Position numbers and translations under genes: made by a program. This document shows, piece by piece, positions 1 through 10,800 of a stretch of 64,000 nucleotides of DNA. Below the pieces are notes generated by a model that had not been told where the DNA came from, made no database searches, and worked only from the letters and a program-made list of their open reading frames with translations. The number at the start of each line of letters is the position of its first letter. Positions within the stretch are counted from its first letter, which is position 1. Source of the DNA: Pogona vitticeps (lineage: Eukaryota > Chordata > Lepidosauria > Squamata > Agamidae); contig NC_135789.1 of assembly GCF_051106095.1 (NCBI RefSeq), positions 18,039,501-18,103,500 of the forward strand, in the 5' to 3' direction.

Positions 1-172
1 AGCGCACCTCTACAGGCTGCCGGAGTCTATGGCCGGACGGACTCGAGCGCCTTCTGGCCTTCGAGGGGCGCATGCGCCCAGAGGCCCTACCCCCTTCCTC
101 TCCGCGGCCCTCCTCTCCCCCCTCAGCGGGGGGAGGCCTTCCTTGCCCCACCCCCTCACCTTTTTTCCTTAC

Positions 173-367
173 CTTCCTGAGGCGCTCGAGCAGGACGCTC
201 TTGTTGCCCCCGGCGTCCAGGTTGCGGCGCTTCAGCTCGGCCCGCAGGTCAATCACCCTCAGGTCGGCCAGGCGCCGGGTCGACGCCGAGTCCTCGGAGC
301 CGCCGCTGAGGGAAGAAGGAGCCGCCGCTGTCGCCGCGGCTTCGGCGGCCAGGGGCTCGGCCGCCAT
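173..367 (-). CDS. SAFB2: SAFB2, first coding exon only (gene runs off the left edge)
   Basis: This is the first coding exon of a scaffold attachment factor B paralogue, a nuclear DNA/RNA-binding protein of transcription and splicing. The ATG lies at 367-365 in a context like AAAATGGCGGCC. The 65 codons end at AAG followed by a GTAAGG donor at 172-171. Residues 31-65 form most of a SAP domain ([20 protein letters not shown] onward), which binds scaffold-attachment DNA. A Ser/Ala-rich stretch precedes it. The gene lies head to head with SAFB at 1835, the arrangement known in mammals, and I assign SAFB2 on that position alone. The rest of the gene is outside the window, so which paralogue is SAFB and which SAFB2 cannot be proven here. 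Confidence 0.82.
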
Positions 368-1834
368 TTTGTTCCTTTTCAAAACACCGCCTCGCCTCTT
401 CGGAAAGCCCCACCCCTTGCCTCGTGCAGGCGGCTTAAAAAATACAAACGGCAAAAGTCCCTCCTTGAGTCCTCGAATAAAACAAGAACAATAATAATTA
501 GAATACGAACAGGGAGGCCCCCTTGACGTTCCCGCGCGAGCTCTCCCACCTCAAGCAAAATGGCCGTCGAGGAGAGGGGGGAGGGCCCTCGCGGACGGCC
601 CCGCCCACGCATGGCTCCCAACCGCCGGGGCTCGTGGAGATTGGAACCACGGGCGCACGCGCAATGAGGGGGACCCAAAGGGCGCATGCGCTCTGCGGCC
701 ACCCTTCCTGGCCGCCTTAAAACGTGTTGCACCCGCTTTTCACCTAAGGCGGTTCGCGTCTTGAAAAACACAGTAGGATGCAAAGCTACAGTAAAAGGCA
801 ATCTAGGATTGAAATATTAAATGGGATTGTAATGCGGAAGTACCGGCTACAGAGCACCCAGCGCCTTCCAAGGAAGCAAAACCCAACCTCCCTGAGAGAA
901 GCTGCTCTGCGCATGGGCACCTGGTTGGCTGAAATGTGAAAAATTCTCACCAATGAGCATATATTCCTCAGGAACGAATGGACTGTTGCAAAAATGTTCT
1001 TTTTTTACAAAAAGGTATAAAAAGTTGAAATCTAAAGGTCCCCACCCTACTGGGAACCCGAGTGTGCACTTGTTTTACCTGAATAAACGTTTTGCCGTTT
1101 TCTCCAAGAAACTGCCCGCTTATTACTGCTCGGGACTCGGTTTCATAGAATTAACTAAGACACCGAGCCTCATTGAGGCGCTTTTCTCTTTCCCCTCCCT
1201 ATGGTTTACGCAGTAGGGCCGTCCTCGCGCTCACCCGAAAAGCCCTTTCTGCGCAGGCGCGCCGCTCTTCCTCCCACGTTGCCGTCTCTCCTTGGGCTGA
1301 CGCAGAAGGGCGCGTGCGCAAACCGGCCTAATCGCTCTAGTCTAGAGAAGGAAAAAAAAACCCAGCCGCATCTCCACGCCTGCGCAGTTCCACTTTCCCC
1401 AGCCGCCGTCTCTCTTGCGCGCGCTTTTTTTTCCTGCTCGCCGTGGCGTCCTGCGCCTGCGCAGTACTCCCATCCTTCCCTCCCTCCTCCCATCCCCCGT
1501 TCTCTTTCCATAGGAGGAAAAGGGAGGGGCGGCCCACGCGCATGCGCATACTCCCTCGCCTCCTCCTCCTCCTCCACGCAGGCGCGCCGCCTCGAGTGCT
1601 TTTTTTTTTTTTTAATTATTCCGCTCGGCTGTGGCTTGGCCTGAGGTGGTTTTCTTTTCGCCTCCCCCCCTTCTTCTTCTCCCGAGGCCTTCCCGCCATT
1701 TTGTCTGAGGTAAAACCGGGGACGGTTGGCGGCGTCGACGGAGAAAAGAAAGAAAGAAAGCTCTCTCGCCCTTCGTTTCATGCGGGAAGAAAGCCGAGGC
1801 GGGCTTTCTCCGAAGCGGCGGTTGTTGTTTGCGG
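368..1834. promoter_or_regulatory. Shared divergent SAFB2/SAFB promoter region
   Basis: About 1.47 kb separates the two start codons. The outer parts are CpG-rich and contain many NRF1-like sites (GCGCATGCGC cores near 680-690 and 1538-1548; CTGCGCA half sites near 1250, 1380 and 1455), typical of TATA-less housekeeping promoters. CpG density falls in the middle, about 720-1180, where a solo LTR lies. A CCGCCATTTTGT element (a YY1-like ATGGCGG context) occurs near both starts, at about 361-372 and 1692-1703. Promoter activity is inferred from gene arrangement and motifs. Confidence 0.7.
828..1174 (+). mobile_element. Solo LTR of an endogenous retrovirus-like element (fossil)
   Basis: This roughly 345-bp block matches a second block at about 5326-5684 in order and content. 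Shared landmarks are an AAGGAAG segment, AGCTGCTCTG.GCATG, a TATAAAA-like box here at about 1016, GTGTGCACTTGT, an AATAAA signal, and an end segment reading TTAGCTAAGACACCGAGC or similar. TATA box, polyadenylation signal and downstream U5-like part in that order fit a long terminal repeat. No internal coding region is attached. Ends are approximate. The two copies are clearly diverged, so neither looks recent. Confidence 0.6.
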
Positions 1835-4800
1835 ATGGCGACCGCTGAGGCGAGCCAAGGCCCGGAGGGGCCCGGCGGAGAGGAGGCGGCCGGAGCTACG
1901 GCGGGAGAAGGAGAGGCGACGGCGGGGGCCCCTGTTCTGCCTTCTCCGTCCTCGCCTTCCCTCAGCGGGGCCGGGGCGGCGGCGCCTTCTCTCCTCCCTC
2001 CTCCTCCTCCGGGGTCGTCGTCCTCGTCGCCGTCCACCCGGCGCCTGGCCGACCTGAGGGTGATCGACCTGCGGGCCGAGCTGAAGCGCCGCAACCTGGA
2101 CTCGGGCGGCAACAAGAGCGTCCTGCTCGAGCGCCTCCGCACCGTAAGCCCCCCCCTTTTTTTTCTCTTCTTGCCTCTCCACCCCCCACCCCTGAGGGAA
2201 AGAATGAAAGGCCGAGAAAGACCCTAGATGAGCCCCACCCCTGAGGTGGAGAAGAAGAAAAAAGGCCCATCCCTCAAGGCCCCCCCCCCGAGGAAAAGAG
2301 GGGGGGGAGAAAGGCCCTCCTGGATCCTCCGGCAGGGCCTTGCTCGCCTTTTATATGCTGTACATATTTTTTTTCTTTTCGGAGGGAGGCCCCTTGTCCT
2401 CTTTTTTCTCCCCACCCTCCACGGGCGGGGGACGCGTGACGTCACCCACCCCGGCGAGGGGGGAGAAAGAAAGGGGAAAGACTGCTCCCTCCGGCTCTAA
2501 CGGCCCTCCGTTCCGGGCCTCGTCCCGCCGCCGGACCCACGCCGAGAAGGAACAGCGGCCTGGGGGGGGAGGGCTCCTTTCCTCACCCCCATCCTCCGCA
2601 AAAAAAACCCAAAAACACTTCCCCCCCTTCTCTTCTGCGTGTGTATGTGGGCGGGGGGTGTCTTAGCCCTCTGTCCTTTCCTCTCCCCCCTCCCCCCTCC
2701 CTGCCTGCTCGCCCGCCCTGGTTGGGCCTCCGGAGAGACGAGGCCCGTGACCTCCCTCCGGGCAGAAAGGGAGGAAAGGCCCAAACTAAGAGAGTTAGAA
2801 AAATAAAATAAACCAATCTCGGAATCTTGGCCCTGGAAGACCCTGCCTGGATCCTCCCTTCTAACCCTTAAATCTTTTAAAGGGCCGCAAGTTGGTCTGT
2901 TTCTGTCGATCGGTCTTAACGATCTAGGACAAAAACTGGGGTTCCTTAATATCGATACAGTATCTAGATAGAGACCTACCCAGACACGTATCTAGATAGG
3001 TGCAGAGAGATAGATATACAGTACATGCTCTCTTTCGGGATGGAGATAGATCAGTGGATCTCCATCCCTAGAAAGAGAGCAGGGAGTGGGACCTTCCCCA
3101 TCCGCTGTGTATTCTCCGACGCTATAGAACACTGACTTGGGAAAAGAAAATATGTTTATGTCCTTAATTATATATCTGTCTACATGCCTCTTTCCATCTT
3201 TATCGACACCTACACATACTTAAGTCTATATAGATTTATAGATAAGTTAGTTAGACAGGCACACACATTTGTGTGTACGTATTTTGTACATGTGCGAGTA
3301 TGTTTTTGTAAATGTGTGGATTTCATTTATGTATATATGTGTCTATAAATCCAAAACCATGGCACCCTAAAGACAATTATTTTTGTGGGCAATTCCACAG
3401 TGGTGTTTCTAGTGCGTCTCCCCTGAAGGGAGGGATCAAAAGAGGCCAATCGGTCACAAATAATTGTAGTTCACTGCCTGGGCGATAATGCCTAACTCTG
3501 AATTGTTCGGTGTTGCTCCAAGGGGAGAGTGATGCTCCAGGGAATCCATCCGTTTGGTTCAGGTGGGTCTGCTGAATTCAGGAGGGAGGGGGTGACGGAA
3601 TGGGGGTCCCCAAGGTGCCTTCGGTTCCATGGCACCTCCTAGACGTGCTATGTTGGTACCTTTGGAAAGAGTACCAAGGAACTGTTTTTTGAAAACCTGG
3701 GGAGGGTTAAGAGCCATGTTGAGGGCCTTAGAGGAAAATCAGGAGATGAACATAGCAGAGGACAATCAGGGTGTGGGGGGATAGATTTGGGGGCTGAATA
3801 TCAGGGTATCAGTATATGAATGGCTGGGGCGACCCGGGCGTTCTTCATAGTGGGCACTTCAACCACCCCGGCAAAGAAATCCAGCAATGCCAATTAAAAG
3901 AGTGCTTGAATGCCCGCCCGCTTGGGTCAAGAAATGCTCACCATTGGGGCAAAGATGTGCCCAAATGTTCACCACCCGAAAAGCCTGAATCCCATTAACT
4001 ACTTAAAGAGGGGCCTGAGGAACTGCCACCCGTGTAAAGAATTGCTCACCACCCAGGTAAAGAAATCCTCACAAGCCCACCAGGCAGTTAAAGAAGTGCC
4101 TAAATGCCCACCATTATGGCCACCCAGGTGAAGAAATGGCATCATCGCCCTGGCAACTCTCAAATAATTGGAAACATATTGTTGTCATTCCCCTTGGCCC
4201 CACGTTCTTTTCCCCCACTACTAGATAAACCTGGCCTGGCTGTTGGGTTCCTTGGGCCTGAAAGAGTAGTGGATTGCCGTCCATGCCATCCTGCACTGGC
4301 ACCAATAGATGCCGGGTGGAGATGGCTCGCTATCCTTCCCAGTAGAAGGGTGCAGAGGTGTGGTTTTCCCCTCACATCTGATTTCTAGTATCAGAGGCAG
4401 AACAGCCGTCAGTGCCAGTTCTTTGACCCTGCTAGAGGGAGGGTGCTCCAGCGTCCTGGAACTGCTTGTGGGCTTTTGTACTGGGGGGAAAATCAGAGTC
4501 TCCTGAGCAGTCTCCTTTTTTTTATTCAAATGAGGGAGCCTACAGTTGATATAAAAAGTTTACACACCCCTGTTAAAATGTCAGGTGTCTGTGATGTAAA
4601 AATATGAGGCAAAGATAAATCATTTCAGAACTTCTTTCACCTTTAATGAGACCTATGAACTGTATGACTCAGTTGAACAACAAACTGAAATATTTTAGGG
4701 GGAGGAAAGTAAAAATAAAAAACTGGAATAATATGGTTGCATTCTGTGTGCACGCTCTCTTATAATTGGGGATGTAGCTGTGTTCAGCAGTAAATAGTCA

Positions 4801-7800
4801 CAATCAAACTCGTGTTAAGCAGGGGTCGGGACACCTTTGCCATCATTTAAAGTGCCTCTGAGGAATCCCAAATAAAGATCAGCTGTGCTAGTAGGTCTTT
4901 CTTGACATTTTCTTGGTTACATCCTACAGCAGAAACCATGGTCTGCAGAGAGCTTCCAAAGCATCAGAGGGATCTCATTGTGAAAAGGTATCAGTCAGGA
5001 GAAGGGTACAAAAAAGTTTTCCAAGGTATTAGATATACTGTACCATGGAACACAGTCATCATCAAGTGGAGAAAATATGGCACAACAGTGACATTACCAA
5101 GAACTGGACGTCCCTGCAAAATTGATGAAAAGACTAGAAGCAAATTGATCAGGGAGGCTGCCAAGAGGCCTACAGCCACATTAAAGGAATATCTGGCTGT
5201 GTGGTATATGTGACAACAATCTCCCATATTCTTCATATATCTGGGCTGTGGGGTAGAGTGGCAAAATGGAAGCCTTTTCTTATGAAGAAAAGCATCCAAG
5301 TCCAGCTAAAATTTGCAAAAACACATGCAAGAAGGGAGCAAGTGCCAAACAAAAAGTAGCGCTTTGTAAGGAAGATTCAACATTCCTTAGAGATCAGCTG
5401 CTCTGTGCATGAGAAACTAACTGCTTTGCAGAGATGCGAGAAATTGTAACCAATTCACCTCAAGGACCAGTGAACTACTGCATACTTTTGTTTCCTTTTT
5501 AGAACTGCATAAAATCTTTAACCCTGTTCATCTCTGGGTCCCCCACCCAACTGAGCACCCCAGTGTGCACTTGTCTTATCTGAATAAACCTGTCGCCCTT
5601 TCCTCCAATAAACTTTCAACTTATTATTATTGCTTGGGCTTTAGCTTAATAGAATTAGCTAAGACACCGAGCTCTGGGAGTATCAAACATCTGAAGTCTC
5701 CCAAAAGCATGTGGGAAAAAGTGTTATGGTCTGATGAAACCAAGATTGATCTTTTTGGCCCTAATTCCAAAAGATATGTTTGGTGCAAAAATAACACTGC
5801 ACATCACCAAAAGAACACCATGTCCACAGTGAAGCATGGTGGTGGCAGCATTATGCTTTGCGGCTATTTTTCTTTAGTCATTGTAGAGGGAATTATGAAT
5901 AGTTCCAAGTCAATATTGGCATAAAACCTTAAAAGCTGAACATAAGGAGGAACTTCATCTTTCACCGTGACAATGATCCAAAGCATACATCCAAATGAAC
6001 AAAGGAATGGCTTCACCAGAAGAAGATTAACGTTTTTGAAATGGCCCAGCCAGAGCCCAGACCTGAATCCAATTGAATATTTGTGGGGTGATCTGAAGAG
6101 GGCTGTGCACAGATGCCCTTGCTATCTGACAGATTTGGAGCGTTTTTGCAAAGAATGGGCAAATATTGCCAAGTCAAGATGTACCATACTAATGGGACTC
6201 CTACCCAAAAAGGCTGAGTGCTATAATATCAAAAGGTGCTTTGACAAAAGTATTAGTTTAAGGGCGTGCTCACAGATGCAACCATATTATTTCAGTTTTT
6301 TATTTTTACTTCCCTCCCCCTAAAATATTTCATTTTGTTGTTCAACTGAAATGTTCAACTGAACTGTACCGTTCATGGGTCTCATTAAAGGTGGAAGAAA
6401 TTCTGAAATGATTTATATTTGTCTCATTTTTCTAACATCACAGACACTTGACATTTTAACGGGTGTGTAAACTTTCTATATCCGCTGTGTAAGGCTGCAG
6501 GGGAGGATGTCCACCATCAGTAGCCAATAGCACAGAAAAGCTGAGTTACCTGGGCTTGTTCTTCCTTGCCAGGAACGGCGTCCTTCCGCACATCTCCGCA
6601 GAGTGTCTGAAATACTCACGCCATTTTCCCTTCCTAACAGGCAATTGAAGAAGAAGGTGGGAACCCCGATGAAGTCCCAGTGGCTTCAGAGAGTGCCAGC
6701 AAAAAAACGCCCAAAAGGACTGTGAAAGGTACAAAACGGCTACCAAGTCGAACTTGCTTTTTTGTTGCGGGTAGGTTTTTTCCCCCTCTTAGCCTTTTTA
6801 TTTTACACGGATAGATTATGCATAGTTTTCTCGTTTTATGTCACGACCTTTAAGATTGTAAACTCAAAAGTAGGGCTCATTTGGGTTTTTCCCCAAGCGT
6901 TGTATAGGTCAGAAATGTAAGTTGAAGTAAAAGCAGGTGGAGCCTGCAGGAATAGGTTGCAATGCATTATTTGTTTGTTTACTTGTTTATTTTTCATTCA
7001 TTCTGTTTTATTTGAACTATTCTGTGTGCTTTCTAGCAATGAAAAAAACAGCCAGATACTACCAAATCTGCACATATAAATTAAAAATAATATAAAAGAA
7101 CAGCAGACCTAAAATTCAAGATGGTAGCAATGGGCAAGAGACCAGCTGTAGAGTATAATGGACAATAAAAGACTAATAAGACATTACTGCCACATTATTT
7201 AATTTTTAAAAGAAATTAGCCTGCCTTTCTCCTCGAAAGGACCTTCCTAGTCAGACTTTTAAATTGGGGTGGCCAACTTTCATATTTTAGGGGATTAGTC
7301 TAGGAACCAAAGTCATGTCTTGTCAGGAGAATTATAGCCTCCCTTAGAGTCAGGCTGGCTGAAAAGTGTGGCACCATCCAGCAGTTCAGACTTCAGAACC
7401 ATAAAGTGCAAGCGCCCTCCGTTAGGTGGAAATCTGCAGAGTTATACTTACCATCCAAAGCGTGCATTTCGTAGTAAAGGAAGTCTGTATAAAGAAGTAC
7501 AGATGTAAAAGTGGTTCTCTTTGGACCCTGTATCCAACTTTCAAGTCTTCCCGTATTGATTTTAAGGTAATGATGCTCTCTTTGAAGTGGGGGGGGGGAC
7601 TGGGGAAAGCTTTGGAAAAGGCCGCCTGTTCTGTCACTGATCCTGAATCCATCCCTTGTTTTTCAGGGCGAAAGCCGGAAGATGAAAGTGGCGACGACAA
7701 TTGTTTGGAGGAGAATTCGAGAGATGGGCAGGTATGGAGGGAAGGGGAAGCATTACTAAAGCTGATTTTAAAGCCCATGCCGGGATGCGCTTTTTCTCCT

Positions 7801-10800
7801 GATCTCTGTGTTGTACGTCCCCTCCCCTCCTCCCCACAACAGGAGGACACCGAAGCCAGTTCCGAGAACCTGCAGGACATTGACATGATGGACATCAGCG
7901 TTTTGGACGAAGCAGAAATAGACAACTCCAGCGCGGTGGACGGTGGGGAGGATTTCGGCTCCGAAAATGTCCTCGATTCAGACAAAGACAACATTGACGT
8001 GGAGATGAAGGAGCTCCCAGACCAGCTCATGGAGAGCGAGGTAACTTTTTTTGTGACTTGTGTGCGGTTCCTTTGCAATCTTCTTAGCGTCTAGGTTTGG
8101 CTGAGGTCTTCCTGTAGTCTGAGCCCCACCTAGGGCCTTGCCTAAAGAGCGAGGGGGGTCTCTGTTGTTGTCGCTAAGCCAGGCGCTTGCCACGCCTAAG
8201 AGTTCAGTGAAAAAGGCCAGGCATCAGGGTTGCTGACAGAAGCTGGAGTCCCAAGGGCAGTGGAGCAGGATGAAATGTGGTTGGCCAGCTATGTGGAACA
8301 TGTATCTCATCTGATGTGTCTCCTGCTTCCTCAGGAGAACGCTGATGAACTCGAGGATCAGCTAGAAGCTGCTTCTCCGGGTTTAGCTGCAGTGAAGGTA
8401 AGGTCTCCTCTCGTGGGGTAAATTCACAGTAGGGAATGGAGAAGGGCAGGCGTCAGGCCTCCGAGGTCTCCTTTCTGTCTCCAGCAGTTAAAGCCAGTGC
8501 AAGCAGTGGGGGGAATAAAACATCAGTGTGGAGTTTAAAAACAAAACCAAGCAGTGTGCTTTTGTAGCTCATGAGCATTAGTGGATTGCAACCGGCAGAA
8601 CAGTTCAGAATCAGGAATCCTTTCCCATGGACTATAAATGGCCCATATTGGGAAAGGCCACTCTTGTTTTCTGCTCCCTCTTAGCCTTTCTTACTGACCA
8701 GCTCCTGAAGCAGCAGCTTCTCCTGCGGGCGGTTCTTCAACCTGCCCTTTCTCGGCACACGGCAGCGTCAACGGGGGACCTCAGCTGCTTGTTTCCATTT
8801 TCCTGCTTATTGGCTCTGATGTATAATTGAAAGATGTCATCATGAAACTTGTCTCTTTGAAGCTGGCCACTGCAGAGAGGTTTTGCTTTCTGCAGCTGTT
8901 GCTGCATTTTCTGTTTGAGTCCATGCCTGAGAAGCAGACAGAGGCCACTAATGCTGTCATGAAGTAAAACATTTTTTTAAACACAGGCCACCAATGTTTC
9001 ACACCGCTATATGTAATATCTATCTATAGCCAAATCCTACAGTCTGTAAAAATAAATACATATTAGCAAAGTGGTTTCTCAGGCTGGCAGTTTCTTATTC
9101 AGGAACAGTCCCTCCCCCCCCCCCCCCCCCCCCAGTATTTTACGTTCATAGCATGTTCGCGATCAAAACCTCATATGGCAGGATACAGATAACTAAGATG
9201 TTCTAACAGTTTAAACTGGTTTAAGAACAATTGACTTCCAAAAGCAGAGCAGCTTGTCCTCTTGCTGCTGGTCCTTCTGAGGCTGGTCAATTGAGTACCC
9301 AGCTCACTGGGTGGGTAGGCCATATGTAGCCTGCACCATTAAATTATTTTTTAAAAACCCTGAGAATACTTTAAGTGCTGTGGGGCGGTATATAAGGAGC
9401 ATCCATTGCTTTTAAGTGCATGAACTTGGCCGTGATCCTGGAGCCGAGGAGGGGGTGAGAACGAACCCTCTCCTACGATTATTGTATTTGAATCTGGGAG
9501 ATTTGGAACTTAAGTCTCCCCCCTTTGCAAACGACAAGCGCTTTGGAAGCACAACAGGTGCCTTTTACAGGCTTGGCTTCTGTGTCACACTGAGGCTACC
9601 CCACACTCGAGAGCACGGCATAGGCATAAGGAGAAGCTGGTTGCAGAGAAATTAGATACGGGGAGAGAGATCTGGGGCGGAATATAAACAGCACACTTTG
9701 CTTTTTTGTCTTGATAAGAGGGAAGAAAGGGGTGATCTTTCCCTAAACCAAACACACACACAGAAAAAGGGAGTGCGGATTGGGGAGCCCCAGTCTGTGG
9801 GGGGAAATGTTCCCAGCAGATAGATTAGGGGTGGCAAAGATTACCTCTGCTTAATCTCATTAGACTGTCTTGAAGTTTGGGGGGGGGGGTGTTGGCATTC
9901 CTGCTGAAAATAGGGGATGGAATTCTTGGTGAAGGACCTGAAGGGAGGACAGGCAAACTGAAGGCCTGGGCCAGACACAATTTGGGTGAGCAGGTTTCTC
10001 TGGCCCAATCCTGGATTTTTGCAAGGGTGTGTGTGTGTATATATAGACACTGTTTTCAGTTTATACACGAGGCTTGGCAGGGGAGCAGCATCAGGGTTCA
10101 GAGAGAGAGAGATGAGGCATCTTGGAAGATTCACCCCAAAACAGTTAAAATGGCGACCGTGTGTCTTGTATGGGGTTTCTGGCCAGGCTGCCTACCCTGT
10201 TTCCCCAAAAGTAAGACCTAATCTGGAAATAAGACCTAGTATGCTTTTTTCAAGATGCTCGTAATATAAGTCCTACTCCAAAAATAAGCCCTAGTTCAGT
10301 GCAATCCCGCTCTCCGCCCTTGTGCAGCAACCAGAAAATGGCATGACTGCATTTCAATAAATGGAGGTGGATGTACATGACAAAAATAAATCATCCCCTG
10401 CAAATAAGCCCTAATGCATTTTTGGAGCAAAAATTAATATAAGACCATGTCTTGTTTTCGGGGAAACAGGGTAGCTATCTGGCCCTCTGTTAATCATGTT
10501 TCCCACCTGACCTGTTGGCCTGAATCCTGCCTACTGGCTCGTCCTTTCCGATGGTCTGGGACAGTTCAGCAGAAGCCGAAGATGAGTGACTCCGTTTACG
10601 AAAATGCAAGCCATTAATTGAAGTGCCTTTGCTATACTGTAATTTTGCAAGGTGGTAGTGGTGATTGCAATTCTTTGGCTTCCTTGGGCCTCTTGGGTAG
10701 CAGGAAACCGAAATATTACGTCTAAGAAATGAATGAACTTGATGGTGTTGCAGGGGGAGGTGGCAGCCATGTGGCACTGAGTAGGTGCCGTGTAGCTTTT

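Larger units (their letters stand above)
2144..4540 (+). other. SAFB intron 1, 5' half (no gene)
   Basis: The first 650 bp are GC-rich with long C, G and T runs, an extension of the CpG island. From about 2930 to 3360 it is GATA/TGTA-rich low-complexity DNA containing a hairpin (3026-3081). A degenerate tandem repeat follows at 3845-4150. The open frames here are shadows of skewed composition, and I see no exon. Confidence 0.6.

Noticed and set aside
1206-1781. 191-codon minus-strand frame in the SAFB promoter
   Set aside because: CpG-island composition, low complexity, no recognisable domain.
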